From the NCBI RefSeq assembly GCF_947179165.1, contig NC_077247.1, positions 11,545,501 through 11,609,500 of the forward strand: DNA of 64,000 nt, written 5' to 3'. The position numbers and the translations under genes were made by a program. Within the stretch, counting starts at the first letter, position 1. Every line of letters begins with the position of its first letter. Shown here one piece after another: positions 22,890 through 35,632 of this stretch. This DNA comes from Solanum dulcamara. Taxonomy: Eukaryota > Streptophyta > Magnoliopsida > Solanales > Solanaceae. Under the pieces are notes generated by a model. That model was given only the letters and a program-made list of their open reading frames with translations. It did not search any database and was not told where the DNA came from.

Positions 22890-23179
22890 TTAAGCCTTTC
22901 GATCGAATCCCAAGCCTCTTGTTGAAATTGGTTAAAAACAGTACTTGGGCGTGAGATCTACTTTTTGTTGACACAAACTCTGTTGGAAGTTTTAACATCG
23001 TCGTTGCTTCTAGAAAATCAAGTTTGGTGGGGTAGCATAGTTTGTTTATGCGCAAAAAAATCCAAACAAATCCGAGCACCCCCAATGGAGAATTGCGTCT
23101 TGAAAAAACCAGTTGATACGCATCAGCTGGTGTAGATAAGTTTTTGCCTTCGCATTCGCGGCCTATCTGCCTAATCACA
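22890..23179 (+). mobile_element. LTR Y, fragment 1
   Basis: Matches the LTR at 53252 beginning about 455 bases into it (TCGAATCCCAAGCC at 22909 and 53710). It runs to TCACA at 23179, where TE-B begins. The sequence resumes at 44265 with TCGCA. The paralogue at 53985-54010 has the two sides joined (CTGCCGTAATCTCGGCCATCAGATT, shown here as a site, not as repeat units), giving the empty site. Confidence 0.8.
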
Positions 23180-25729
23180 TGTAATGACCCTTAAGGTCAT
23201 ACCCCTCCCTTTAGTTGCCCCGAGTTATTTTTGATTGGTACCGGGTGTTGATTTTTAGAAAATCCTATGAAAAGTTAAGTCTTTGGAAATTTTGAGTTTT
23301 CATAAGCTTTAAGTACTAGAAAGTGGTATTTGGGGTCAACTGGAGCTATGAGTCTCGAAATGGAATTCCGCCAATTCCAGCAGCTCCGAAATGTTGAAAT
23401 TGGCCTAGGAGAAATACAGAATTAGTTTTGGAGTTGTAACGAAGATTTGAGGCCTTGGGTTGAGAATTTGAGGAACTTTAAGCCAAGGTTTGACTTTGGA
23501 CAACTTTTGGAGTTCCGATGCTCGGAATAGAATTTTGACGACTCCGTTGGATTCAGGAGATAGTTTTTGGTCTATGAGAAGTGTTGGTTAAGTTTTTAGA
23601 GGTCCCGAGTCCATTTTTGTATTTTGAAGCCCTAAGTTGGTTTAATTGCGACTTTTCGAGTTTTGGGTCAACGAGATCTCAAATTCAAATTCTAATTGTT
23701 CCATCAGCTCCGGAATGACCAAATTAGGCTAGTAGCATTGTTGGAATGACTATCGAGGCAATCGATACGAGTTTGGGGCCATTTGGCGCTTTTGACTTTG
23801 AAACTTAACCTATGGTTGACTTTGGTCAACATTCTTGGAAAATGCGCTCGAATGAAAATTCTGACAGTGCTGTTAGTTTCGAAATATTGATTTTGGTCTA
23901 TAACAACCCTTCGTTTGCTTTTCGAGGCTTTTAGACTAATATCGAGGCCTGTTGTGGAATGAGGCTTAAAATGGCTATTGGATGTGGGACCCACTTTTTA
24001 TTAAAATGATCTCGTATGGGAATTATGAATGCGCCATTGAGTCCGAAACATCAAATTTAGTGGTTAGCATATCTAGTTTATTTTTATCGGATTTCGAATG
24101 AATCCCGAGCACCCCGTCGGAGATTTTGATTATTTTTTTTTCAAAAATTGCAGCAGTACAGCAGTGCTGCCAACAACCCTTTTATTTCTTTTTTTTTTGG
24201 GGGGGGGGGGGTTTCTCCAACTTTAAAACCTCAAAACTTGAGCATTAGAGCTCCAAATTGGGTGATTAAAAAGGCAAACTTGTGAGATTTTTCATGGAGA
24301 ATGCATTGGAGAGATTGAAAACTGATTTTGAGCATTCGATTCAGGTAAATATCGTGATTTTATTTACAATAGTGTTTATTTTCGAATTGAATTTTTGAAG
24401 AACTTTGAAAAATTATTTCTTGGCCTATATAAATCCAATTTTTGTGATTCAAGGGTCTAAATTCAAGAAAATTTCGTGAGGAATCTCGTGGTAATCTCAG
24501 AAATGTGAGGGGGAGATTCGTTCAAGTAAAAAATGCATTTTTATTTACTGATTTAGTATTTTTTGGAATCAAATTTTGTTGAATTTTGGAAGAGTGTATC
24601 TTTGTCAATATAACTCCGTTTTGAGTGATTCTTGAGGCTAGATTGTGGTTTTTTTTTGCAAGAAACGTCATGGTGTAATTTTTTTTGATTGGGAGATTTT
24701 CATTTTTGAGAAATTGACGCGTAAAGAGGCTGCCTTGTTTGTTTTCTTAGTTGAAAATGTGGGAATTGATTATTTGATCATCTTGCATTATTTTTCCACC
24801 CCAAATTGTGTCAGAAATCTAATTTGTGGGCTTGGGGTGACGTTTAGAACCTGTTTTGGAGGTTAAATCCAGAATTCTATATGTGGGTCCCACATTTTCC
24901 GTTTTAGACTCTAAAATTCGTCCATATCTAAAAATTATGAAATTGGTGTCCAAACGATTGTATTAATGTCATGGTTCTGTTTTTGACAGCGTGGAAACAT
25001 TCTGAGGTAGTTTGGAAGGGAAAAGCTCTGTCATAGTGATTTGGAGCCCGCATATTTAGCCTATACGTAGGCTACGGTTTTACCTTTCTTTAGATTGAGT
25101 TGGAATACGTGAAAACATATTGAAATAGTTGGAATTTGGGTTAGGTAGTTTGATTATATATCTTAGGTGTTAGAAATTATGCTTTATGCTTATTATCGGG
25201 TTTTCGAATATTTAGAAGCATGTGTATCTTGTCGTTATTTGTTAGTATTATAAGGAGAGTTGAATAAGCATATTGTTGATACTGTGGGGTATGTTTTCCT
25301 TAGTAATGTAAACTTGCTTTAGAAGTCCCGGCATCGCTCTGGTGGACTTAGATCCTTGTAGAATAGTGTAGCAGGCTAGTGCCTGGTATTTTGGCCTTAG
25401 TTAGGCGTTACCCTTGCTCTTAAAATTATCTTCATCCATAAATCGATATAATCGTGACTTTCGTGATGCATCAGCAATATTAGATTTTATGATCGTTGAC
25501 TTTGGCTTCGGTTCTACTTTTGGCGGCATATCGGTTGACTCATTTGGGAAAAGATTTTTTTTTATACTATTGTATTTTAGTTGGGGAGTAGAATATTTGG
25601 TATCATGGGATAAATTATCTGTGAGCATCCGGGTATCAAGTCCTGGCCTCTATTTTGAATTATCGAGGAGCATCCGGGTACTCAGTCCCGGCCTCTACTA
25701 GCTTGCTAGTATGACGAGCAACCGAGTAC
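23180..25729 (+). mobile_element. TE-B 5' LTR, 3' end deleted
   Basis: Begins TGTAATGACCC and parallels 29967-32370 closely. The match stops in the tandem GAGCATCCGGGTAC repeats near 25729, where gag-like coding sequence starts at once. The rest of the LTR, the PBS, the leader and the gag N-terminus are missing, a deletion of over 1 kb. A 13-base G run (24199-24211) is peculiar to this copy. Target-site duplication: TCACA before and TCGCA after the 3' LTR. Confidence 0.85.
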
Positions 25730-28700
25730 GGAGTGTTTAGAACCGACTTCGGAATCAGTTTACTCAGTTGGAGAAGGGCTACATAACGATTGTAGAGTAT
25801 GAGGCTAGATTTCATCAGCTTTCCCAACATACCACTATGATTCTACCACTGAGAAGGAGCGGGTACGATGTCTTGTGCGCGGATTGAGACCTTACCTGAG
25901 GTTAGGGACCAAATACCTTGTTTGTGCGTGCTACTCTTTTCTAGATGTGGTGGATCATACCCGCACGATCAATACTATTCATCGCTAGGCCCAAAAGGGT
26001 AGCGATAAGAGACCCAGGCATTAGGATAACTATATTAGGTCCCATTCTAGAGGCTATGCTAGTTATGACAGGCCCCTCTAGCGGTTCTAGCAGGATAGGT
26101 ACTAGTAGGGTCAGTCCAGCCGATCGATTCAGGCTGCCCTGCCAGCAGTTGAGGGTAGTCAGACCATTTGGGGGGTTCCACCATAGGGCAGAGCTCTAGG
26201 GGATCAAGTCCGCTTCCTTCCTATCGCGGATGAGTTATCATGGGTTGCTCTACTTTAGGATGCTTTGATTGTAGCTCACTGGAGCACTGGGCTAGGAAGT
26301 GTCCCAACTGGGCTAGACTATTGGTAGTAGCACCACCTCCACCAGGAGGTATAGATCAGGGTCATGGCCATAGTGATAGTCAGTAGGGTATTCGGGGAGG
26401 TTCCCAGGGAGGCAGGTCAGGTAGTAGGGCAAATGCTCATGGGGGATGCTGATAGGGACACTTCTATGCTACTCCGGCGAGGGCAGAGGCTGAGGCATCA
26501 GATGATGTTATCATCGGTACTATCCTTATTTGTCAGTAGACTGCTTCAGCTTTATTTGATCCAGGTTCCATGTATTCCTATGTGTCTATATATTTTTTCT
26601 CCTTGTCTGGGTATTCCTTATGAGTCACTTGAGGTCCCGTTACATGTTTTGGCCTCGGTAGGGGATTCTTTAGTAGTGGATCGGGTTTGTAGATCCTGTG
26701 CGATGACTATTCAGGGGCATAAGACTCGGGCAGATCTTATTTTACTTGATATGCTGAACTTTGATATTATTGTGGGCATAGATTGGTTGTCCCTTCATCA
26801 TGCAGTTTTGGACTGTTATGCCAAAACTGTTACATTAGCCATGCCTGGTATTCTCCTGGTCTTGTGGCAGGGTGTTTATAGTCGCTTACCTACAGGGATC
26901 ATATCCTTTATGTGGGCCTGACGGCTAGTGGCATCTAGGTGTTTGGCGTACTTAGCATATGTCTGTGATATGTCCAGCGAGGCCCTTACTATTGATTCAG
27001 TCCCTGTGATTAGGGAGTATACTGATGTCTTCCCTACTAACCTACCTGGTCTACCCCCAGACAGAGATATTGACTTTGCCATAGATTTGGAGCCGGAAAC
27101 TAAGCCTATTTCTATACCACCTTATCGTATGGACCCTGTAGAGCTCAAGGAGATCAACGTGCAGCTTAAGGATCTTATAGGTAAGGGATTTATTCGCCCG
27201 AGTGTTTCACCATAGGGTGCGCCCATCTTGTTTATTAAGAAGAAGGATGAGACTATATGGATGTATGCTGATTACAAACTTCTGAACAAGGTGACAGTGA
27301 AAAACTATTACCCCATGCCTCATATCGATGATCTATTCGATCAGCTTTAGGGTGGGATCGTGTTTTCTAAGATTGAATTGAGGTTTGGCTACCATCAGTT
27401 GCGGATTAGAGTAGCCGACATTCCTAAGACTGCTTTTCGGACTCTCTATAGCTACTATGAGTTCCTTGTGATGTCTTTTGGGCTTACCAATGCCCTCACA
27501 ACTTTTATGGACCTTATGACTCGAGTATTCAGGCCTTATCTTGACTCCTTCATGATTGTATTCATCGATGACATATTGGTATACTCATAGAGTAGGGAGG
27601 AGCACGCGCAATACTTGAGGGTTGTGCTTCAGACTTTGAGGGATCAACAGCTTTATGCTAAATTCTTAAAGTGTGAGTTTTAGTTGGAGTCTGTGGCATT
27701 TCTGGGATATGTGGTGTCCAGAGAGGGTATCAGAGTGGATCCGGCGAAGATTGAGTCTATTCGTGGTTGGGCTAGGCCCATATCTATTACAGAGATTCGG
27801 AGTTTCATTAGATAGGCTTGGTATTATAGATGATTCATAGAGGGTTTCTCTACCATTGTAGCCCCATTGACCTATTTGACCTACAAAGATATTCCCTTTG
27901 TGTCGTCCGAAGAGTGTGAGTTGAGCTTTCGAAAGCTTAAGGAATTGCTTACCATCGCTCATGTTCTGACTATACCAGTTGAGGGAGAGATCTTTTCGGT
28001 ATATTGTGATGCTTCTGGTATAGGTCTTGGGTGTGTACTGATGCAGTGTGGCCGAGTTATTGCTTATGCTTCTAGACAGTTAAGAGTGCACGAGCGCAAC
28101 TACCCCACCCATGACCTAGAACTGGCGGCAGTAGTTTTTGCGCTCAAGATGTGGAGGCACTACTTATACGGAGTCTATTGCGAAATATATATAGATCACC
28201 GCAGCTTATAGTACATTATGAGTCAGAAGGATCTTAATTCTAGACAACAGCGTTAGATTGAGCTACTAGCCGATTATGGCATCTCTATCCTCTACCACCC
28301 AGGCAAGGCGAATGTAGTAGCGGATGGCTTGAGCTGGAAGACGGGGAGTATGGGTAGTTTACTTACTTGTCCACTGCGGAGCGACCCCTAGCCTTGGACA
28401 TGCAGTATTTGGCTAATCAGATGGTCAGGTCGGAAATCTCAGATTTTGGACCAATTTTGGCTTTTATGGGAGCTCGATCATCTCTACTAGACCATATTTA
28501 TGGCCGACAGTTTGAGGATGGAGCATTGGTAGAGCTTTAAGAGTTAGTATTGCGAGATGAGGGTGGCCAGGCTTCTATAGATTCGGATGGCATACTACGG
28601 TTCGATGGTCGCCTTTGTGTTCCCAGAGTTGGAGACTTTATTTAGTTGATCCTTCACAAGGCCTACGATTCTAGATATTCTATCCATCCGGGCACTGCGA

Positions 28701-29889
28701 AGATTTATTGGGATTGGAGATAGTATTACTGGTATAATGGTATGAAGAGAGATATAGCTGAGTATGTATCCCATTGTTTAAGTTGCCAGCAAGTTAAGGT
28801 GGAGCATCAGAGGCCTAGTGGAGTCTTTTAGAGATTACCCATTCCCGAGTGGAAATGGTAATGAATTACCATGGACTTAGTGATGGGATTGCCTCGATCA
28901 TCCAGAAGTAATGATGTATTTGGGTCATCGTTGATCGATTGACCAAGTAAGCACATTTCTTGCCAGTATGGTCCACTTTTACTGCAGATTTTCTAGCTTA
29001 AATCTATATTTAGGAGGTGGTCCGTCTGCACGAGTACCGATATATATTATATTAGATAGGGGGTCTCAATTTACTTCCAGTTTCTGGAGGTCCTTTCAGA
29101 GAGAGTTGGGCACCTGGGTTGATCTTAGTACGACATTTCATCCACAAACTAATGGTCAGTCACAGCGTACTATTCAGGTTCTAGAGGATATGCTGCGAGC
29201 TTGTGTATTAGAGTTCAAGGGTCATTGGGAGCAGTACTTAGCTTTGGCAGAGTTTGCATACAACAACAACTACCACTCTAGTATTCAGATGGCCCTGTTT
29301 GAGGCCTTATATGGTAGACGTTGTCGCACTCTAATTGGTTGGTTTGAGTCTTCAGGGGCCTAGGCCTCATAGTACCGATTTACTTCAAGATGCCATAACC
29401 AGAGTTTAGGTTATTTAGGATAGGTTGAGGACAACTCAGAGTAGGCACCAAAGTTACGCTGATCGCAGGCGTCGGCCCTTGCACTTTGAGGTAGGAGATC
29501 AGGTGTTCTTATGGGTGTTGCCCTTGAATGGCGTGATAAGATTCGGCAGGCGGGGTAAGCTTAGCCCCAGGTATATTGGGCCCTTTGAGATTCTGAGGAG
29601 AGTTGGAGAGGTTGCTTATGAGTTGGCTTTGCTACCAGCATTTTCAGCTGCACAACCTGTTTTTCATGTTTCTATTCTGTGATGGTACATTCCAGATGAG
29701 TCTCATGTGCTTCAGTATGAATCTGTTGAGTTGGATAATCGTTTGACTTTTGTTGAGGAGCCGATTGCTATTTTAGCCAAAGATGTTCGCCAGCTTCATT
29801 CTAAGTCCATCCTTGTGATTAAGGTCCAGTGGCGCAATCGTCCAATCGAGGAGGCTACATTGGAGACCGAGAAGGAGATGCAAGAGTAG
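25730..29889 (+). pseudogene. TE-B gag-pol, chromovirus, broken
   Basis: Order: gag fragment (YEARFHQLS near 25800), CCHC zinc knuckle at 26261-26302 (C-X2-C-X4-H-X4-C intact), protease with DPGS at 26558, reverse transcriptase with FIDDILVYS (Asp pair at 27567 and 27570), RNase H with YCDASG (Asp at 28008) and HDLELAAV, then integrase zinc finger (CLSCQQVK near 28775) and core with Asp at 28874 and 29055, a GPY/F block (LSPRYIGPFEILRR) near 29560, and a chromodomain-like tail to 29889. Several catalytic positions are lost: Glu in place of the first polymerase Asp (27375) and Gln in place of the integrase Glu (29163). There are more than ten in-frame stops and a frame change between 29360 and 29425. 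Tekay/Del-like by domain order. It cannot make working proteins. Confidence 0.9.
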
Positions 29890-29929
29890 TTCCCCAGCTT
29901 ATTTGGCCATCCAGGTATACTCTTGTCCC

Positions 29930-29966
29930 TACTTTCGCGGACGAAAGTTCTTTTCATAGTGGATAT
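29930..29966 (+). other. TE-B polypurine region
   Basis: CTACTTTCGCGGACGAAAGT, then TTCTTTTCATAGTGGATAT before the LTR start TGTAATGACCC. It matches the layout before the TE-E LTR. The purine tract is weak and interrupted. Confidence 0.55.
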
Positions 29967-32518
29967 TGTAATGACCCTCAAGGTTATTATTGGAATTTTT
30001 GTAAAATAACCATTTTACCCCTCCCTTTAGTTGCCCTAAGTTATTTTTGAATTGTATCGAGTGTTGATTTTTAGAAAATCCTATGAAAAGTTAAGTCTTT
30101 GAAAATTTTGAGTTTTCATAAGCTTTAAGTACTAGAAAGTGGTATTTGGGATCAACTGGAGCTATGAGTCTCAAAATAGAATTCTGTCGATTCTAGCAGC
30201 TCTGAAATGTCGAAATTGGCCTAGGAGAATTTATAGAATCAGTTTTGGAGTTGTAACGAAGATTCGAGGCCTTGAGTTGAGAATTTGAGGAACTTTAAGT
30301 CAAGGTTTGACTTTCATCAACTTGTGGAATTCTGATGCTCGAAATGGAATTCTGATGACTCCGTTGGATTCGGGAGATGATTTTTGGTCTAGAAGAAGTG
30401 TTGGTTGAATTTTTAGAGGTCCCGAGTCTGTTTTGATATTTTGAAGGCCTAAGTTGGTTTAGTTGCGACTTTTTGAGTTTTGGGTCAATGAGATCTCGAA
30501 TTCAAATTCTGATGGTTCCATCAGCTCCAAAATGACCAAATTATGTTAGTAGCACTATTGGAATGACTATTGAGGCAATCAATACGAGTTTGGGGCTATT
30601 TGGCGCTTTTGACTTTGAAACTTAGCCTATGGTTGACTTTGGTCAACATTCTTGGAAAATATGCTCGAATAAAAATTCTGTCTGTGCGGTTAGTTACGGA
30701 ATATTGATTTGGGTCTAGAACGACCTTTCCTTCACTTTTCGAGGCTTTTGGACTAATATCGAGGCCCATTGTGGAATGAGGCTTAAAATGGCTCTTGGGT
30801 ATGAGACCCACTTTTTATTAAAATAATCTCATATCTGATTATGAATGCGCCATTGAGTCCAAAACGTCGAATTTACTAGGGTAGCATATCTGGTGTATTT
30901 TTATCGGATTCCGAACGAATCTCAAGCATCTCGTCGGAGATTTTAATTATTTTTTTCCCAAAAATTGCAGCAGTGCAGCAATGCTGCCCTTTTATTTCTT
31001 TTTTTGAGGGGATTTCTCCAACTTTAAAACCCCATAACTTGAGCATTAGGGCTCCAAATTGTGTGATTAAAAAGGCAAACTTGTGAGATTTTTTGTGGAG
31101 AATGCATTGGAGAGATTGAAAACTGATTTTGAGCATTCGATTAAGGTAAAAATCGTGATTTTATTTACAGCAGTGTCCATTTTTGGATTGAGTTTTTATA
31201 GAACTTTGAGAAATTATTTCTTGGCCTATATAAACCCGATTTGGGTGAATCAAGGTCTAAATTCATGAGAATTTCGTGAAAAATCTCGTGGCAGTCTCAG
31301 AAATGCAAGGGGAAGATTCATTTGAGGTAAAAATGTATTTTTATTTACTTATTTAGTATTTTTCAGAATCAAATTTGGTTGAATTTTCAGAATCAAATGC
31401 ATTTTAAAGAGGTTGCCTTGTTTGTTTTCTTAGTTGAAAATGTGAAAATTGATTTTTGGATCATCTTGCATTATTTTTCCACCCTAAATTGTATCATAAA
31501 TATGATTTATGAGCTTAGGGTGATATTTAGAACCTGTTTTGGAGGTCAAATACAGAATTCCGTATATGGGTCCCACATTTTCCATTTTAGACTCCAAAAT
31601 TGGTCCGTCTCCAAAAATTATGAAATTAGTGTCTAAACAACCGTATTGACGTCGTGGTTCTGGTTTTGACAGTGTGGAAACATTCTGAGGTAGTTTGAAA
31701 GGAAAAAGCTCCGGCATAGTGATTTAAAGCCCCGCATATTTAGCCTACAGGTAGGCTACGGTTTTACCTTTCTTTAGATTGAGTTGGAATGTGTGAAAAT
31801 ATGTTGAAATAGTTGGAATTTGGGTTAGGTAGTTTGATTGTATATCTTAGGTGTTAGACATCATACTTTAGAAGCATGTGTATCTTGTCGTTATTTGTCA
31901 GTATTATAAGAAGAGTTGAATGAGCATGTTGTTGATACTGTGGGGTATGTTGTCGTTAGTAATGTAAACTTGCTTTAGATATCCTGGCGTCGCTCCGGTG
32001 GACTTAGATCCTTGTAGAATGGTGTAGCGGGCTAGTGCCTGATAGTTTGGCCTTAGTTAGGCGTTACCCTTGCTCTTAAAATTATCTTTATCCATAAATT
32101 GATATAATCGTGACTTTCATGATGCGTCGATAATATTAGATTTCGTGATCATTGACTTTGGCTCTGGTTCTAGTTTTGGCGGCATATCGGTTGACTTATT
32201 TGGGAAAAGACTTTTTTATACTATTGTATTATATTTGGGGTGTAGAATGTTTGACATAATGGGATAAATTATCTGTGAGCATCCGAGTATCAAGTCTCGG
32301 CCTCCGTTTTGAATTATTGGAGAGCATCCGGGTACTCAGTTCTGGCCTCTACTGACTTGCTCGTATGACGAGCATCCGGGTACCCAATCTCGACCTCGAT
32401 CATACTGATGTATTACGATGAGCATTCGGGTATCCCGTCCTGGCCTTGACCGCCCTTATGTATTATAGCAAGCATCCGGGTACCCAGTCCCGGCCTTGGC
32501 CACTTTGAACATTCGGGT
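29967..32518 (+). mobile_element. TE-B 3' LTR, left part
   Basis: Begins TGTAATGACCC and follows the 5' LTR, with two local deletions relative to it: one of about 115-120 bases at 31388-31405 with filler, and one of 28 bases at 31868. At 32518 it is interrupted by TE-C and resumes at 43407. Confidence 0.9.
32274..32518 (+). repeat. Minisatellite of about 50-base units in the TE-B LTR
   Basis: Five units, each starting GAGCATCCGGGTA or close to it and containing CAGTC(C/T)CGGCCT or a similar stretch. A sixth continues after TE-C at 43411. Related arrays lie at 25618-25729 and 58715-58965. TE-C landed inside this array. Confidence 0.85.
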
Positions 32519-32659
32519 TGTTATAACCCGCACTTTGCACCTAAGGACATGTTGGGGATACTTGTAACAAGTCAAGGGTAAGACTATGCTTGGTCTTGTT
32601 ATATACAAGTTTCTATTGATTAAGTTGGGAGGTGGAATTATTGGAAAAGTTAAAGGGAA

Positions 32660-32860
32660 AAATTGGAATTACTCATGTGGAAATACCATAAAAGGTTAGG
32701 GGTAAAATTGGAATTTCACATGTGGAAATACCATAAAAGGTTAGGGGTAAAATTGGAATTTTACATATGGAAATACTATAAAAGGTTAAGGGCAAAGGTG
32801 GAATTTCAACTTAGAAATATTAGAAAAGGTGAGGGGCAAAATGGTAATTTCACATGGGAG
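32660..32860 (+). repeat. 45-base tandem repeat in TE-C 5' LTR
   Basis: Four increasingly degenerate units starting CATGTGGAAATACCATAAAA with a period of 45 bases (32674, 32719 and so on). Because 45 is a multiple of three, a frame stays open and encodes a repeated peptide. This is a repeat artefact, not a gene. A second copy is at 40730-40932. Confidence 0.85.
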
Positions 32861-34682
32861 CCTTTAAGTCGTCTAACTCCTAGAGATTTCTAGACATTTT
32901 GAAAGAGTTGGAAGCAAGAAAAACTTAAGGAAAAACAAGAGACAAGTTCGTCCAAGAGAGGGAGTAAATTAACCCTTCAAATTTCATCCCAAAAATTATA
33001 ATTTCCTAGTATTCCTACTAAGTCAAGGGTGCTCTACAACATGGTGTAATTGTTTTGGAAGTTTGGAGACTTGTTTAGTTGATTTGGAGAGTTGGAGAAG
33101 TGAAGGAAAAGGTAAGAATTAATCTATTTTCTTTGTGTTATGAAGTTTTTGATATTGTAGTAGGTGGAGGTGTGTGGAATTTATGGAAATATAAAAGTTT
33201 ATATGGTAATATGGTGCCATGTATACATGTTCTTCTATGAGTAAGCTGATTCAATTTTTGTGTAGTATTTTTTTGTAGTATCTTTGTGTAGTATTTGAAT
33301 GGTAGTAATGTTAATTATTTGATGTTGAAAATGAAAGTTGGATGAAATTAATTGAAGTTGGAAATATGAGTTAGGTGATGAGATGGAAAAAAATTAAGGT
33401 TGCATAGCTTGTTAGTTGTTGTTGTAATTCTTGAAATATAAGGAAACTTAAATGGTGTAAGTTGGTATTAAACTAGTTTGTAGGAATTATGTAATTTGAG
33501 TATGCTATTATAAGAATATGGAGGTAAATTATTAAAAGTATGGAGTGTTGTTGTTGGTTGTAAAGTTGAAAGAAGGAAATGGATTTGATTATGAAGTTGA
33601 AGGAAGAAAATGAATTATAATATTTTTGTTGTATTTATGGAATTTTTGAGTGAAATATGGAATTGATAAAAATTGGATAGCTTACTTGGAATATTTTTCA
33701 TTTATGTTGGAATGAGTTGAAATTAATTATGGATATGAGATATTCATATTTATTTGGAAATGCAAAGTTTGGTTGAAAGTTGTTGTACTAATTGGAAAAT
33801 TACACCAATTTATATTATGGTGTGTTAAATTGATTATCGATGGAATTGGTGTTGTTGTTGTTGGCTTGGTTGTTAATATTGTGGACGAGTTATAATCTCG
33901 GGGTGTCATATATATAGGGGAGATGCTGCCGAAATTTTTGTAGACAAGTATTGGAAAAATTGAATTCTTAAAGTCTTATGAATAGTAATTGGTAAATGTG
34001 ACTAATTGTAGATTTTGGAGGAAACGGGAATTGAACTTGGACAACTGTAAAAGGCCAAAAAGGTATGTAAAGCTTTACATTTTCTTCTCTTGGCATGTCC
34101 TAGATGTAATAGGAGTGAATACGGACCTCGGGGATCACTCTACTCTCCGGAATCGACGCTAGAAATTTTCCCTTTTCTATTCAATAGAATTGAATTAGTT
34201 AATTATGAATAGTTTTGGAAAAATTGTCTAAACTTCTATATTTTGCACAAATGAATTCCGAATACCTTGAAACTCTTTGCTATGCTTCTTAATATTATAT
34301 GAATAGTTATTCCATTAATTCCCATAATATATTTGGAAGTACGGAGATGATTAGGAAAATACTATTTTTACATAGACTATTGTGATATTGGAAGTACTTG
34401 TACTATTATTATTATTCAAGTTTCCTTTTATGATTTGTTATTGAAATTATGCCATCGAGTCTGTATAAATGTTTTGTAATTTAAATTGCATTTAGTTTCT
34501 CACTACTCTATTCGTGTATACGGTAACCACTCTTTCACTGAGCCTGGGCCAGGATATGTTTTCGTGCGTATTTCTCTGCATTGTTCGCCGTGTCCCGACG
34601 TGAGGGGGCAGGTATGACATGTACATGGGGTGGTAAATGTTATGCCACGGAGTTATGCTGTGCCATGTACATATATGTTTTT

Positions 34683-34710
34683 GATATGATATGATATGAT
34701 ATGATATGAT
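34683..34710 (+). repeat. (GATAT)n microsatellite, TE-C 5' LTR
   Basis: Pentanucleotide run followed by TTGATATGGCCATC and another short GATAT pair. The matching run in the 3' LTR is at 42666-42694. Confidence 0.9.
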
Positions 34711-34990
34711 TTGATATGGCCATCTGATATGATATGATTTGTTACGGAGATATTCCCTACTCTGGTGTTATTCTGTGCCGTGGTGCCGATGATGGGAGGG
34801 CGACCACACTTTGTTCACCGAGTCCATAATGGGGCCGGATATGGCATATGTCTGTGCATATATGGTTTGAGATTTTGATAAGCATTTTGAAATTCTAAAC
34901 GTTGATTTTATGTTTTGCACATACTATTCAGATTATGATTTTATATATTACAGTGCATGTTTTACATATTCGGTATATTTTTCGTACTGA

Positions 34991-35007
34991 CCCCCTTTCT
35001 TCGGGGG
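34991..35007 (+). other. Conserved LTR hairpin, TE-C 5' LTR
   Basis: CCCCC, TTTCTTC, GGGGG preceded by GTACTGA and followed by CTGCATTACATGC. A 5-base-pair G:C stem with a 7-base loop, about 415 bases from the LTR end. Copies at 42975-42991 and, on the minus strand, 6567-6584. Confidence 0.7.
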
Positions 35008-35426
35008 CTGCATTACATGCCCGCAGGTACCGACGTTCGTTTTGCTGAGCCACCTATTTAGGACATCTACTGCGTTGTTGACAGTGCTCCCTTGTTCGGG
35101 GCTTGTATTTCGGTATTTACTTTATCTCTGTATGTTTGGATATGTTGGTCAGGTATACGACGGGGCCCTGTCCCGTCTTATGACTGTGCTATCATCTGTA
35201 GAGGTCTATAGACAGAATTATGTTGTATATATGGTTTGGGCTTGGTGTGTTTCGTGATGGCCTATTGGCCTTCGTGCGTTATATCTATTTTTGTGATCTA
35301 TTTAGAGATTCCTTCTGATCATTATCTATGTTTATTCAATTAATATGCTAATTTGGGGATAAGGGTACGTTTGGGTGCCCAACTCAGGCACCGGTCACGG
35401 CCTACGGGGTTGGGTCGTGATAAAAG

Positions 35427-35440
35427 TGGTATCAGAGCGG
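35427..35440 (+). other. TE-C primer binding site (tRNA-Met type)
   Basis: TGGTATCAGAGCGG, four bases after the 5' LTR end. TGGTATCAGAGC is the standard complement to the 3' end of plant initiator tRNA-Met. Confidence 0.95.
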
Positions 35441-35632
35441 TTTGGTCCTCAGAATGTCTATAGACTGTGTCTAGTAGAGTCTTATTTATCGGTGTGTTGT
35501 GCACCACATCTAAAAGTAGGAGGCTACAGGGCATTTAGGATGTTACTTTTTCTTCTTGTCTTAGATCGTGCGATAGAGCTATATTATTAGGATGATTCTC
35601 TCCTAACGAAACGATTATTATGATTTTCAGAA

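Larger units (their letters stand above)
32519..35422 (+). mobile_element. TE-C 5' LTR
   Basis: 2904 bases, from TGTTATAACCCG to GGGTCGTGATA; the 3' copy ends GTGACA. Contains the 45-base tandem repeat at 32660, a (GATAT)n run at 34683, the conserved hairpin at 34991 and a block ATAGGGGAGATGCTGCC near 33915 that is also present in the LTR at 63159. It includes 88 bases (32941-33028) missing from the 3' LTR. Confidence 0.95.

Noticed and set aside
32274..32518. Regular 50-base repeats as a CRISPR-like array
   Set aside because: The units are degenerate over their whole length, there are no distinct spacers, and they lie in a plant LTR.
32663..32893. A small gene encoding a repeated Trp/Lys-rich peptide (also 40735-40965)
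   Set aside because: It is the translation of a 45-base tandem repeat in the TE-C LTRs. The period is a multiple of three, so the frame stays open by construction.
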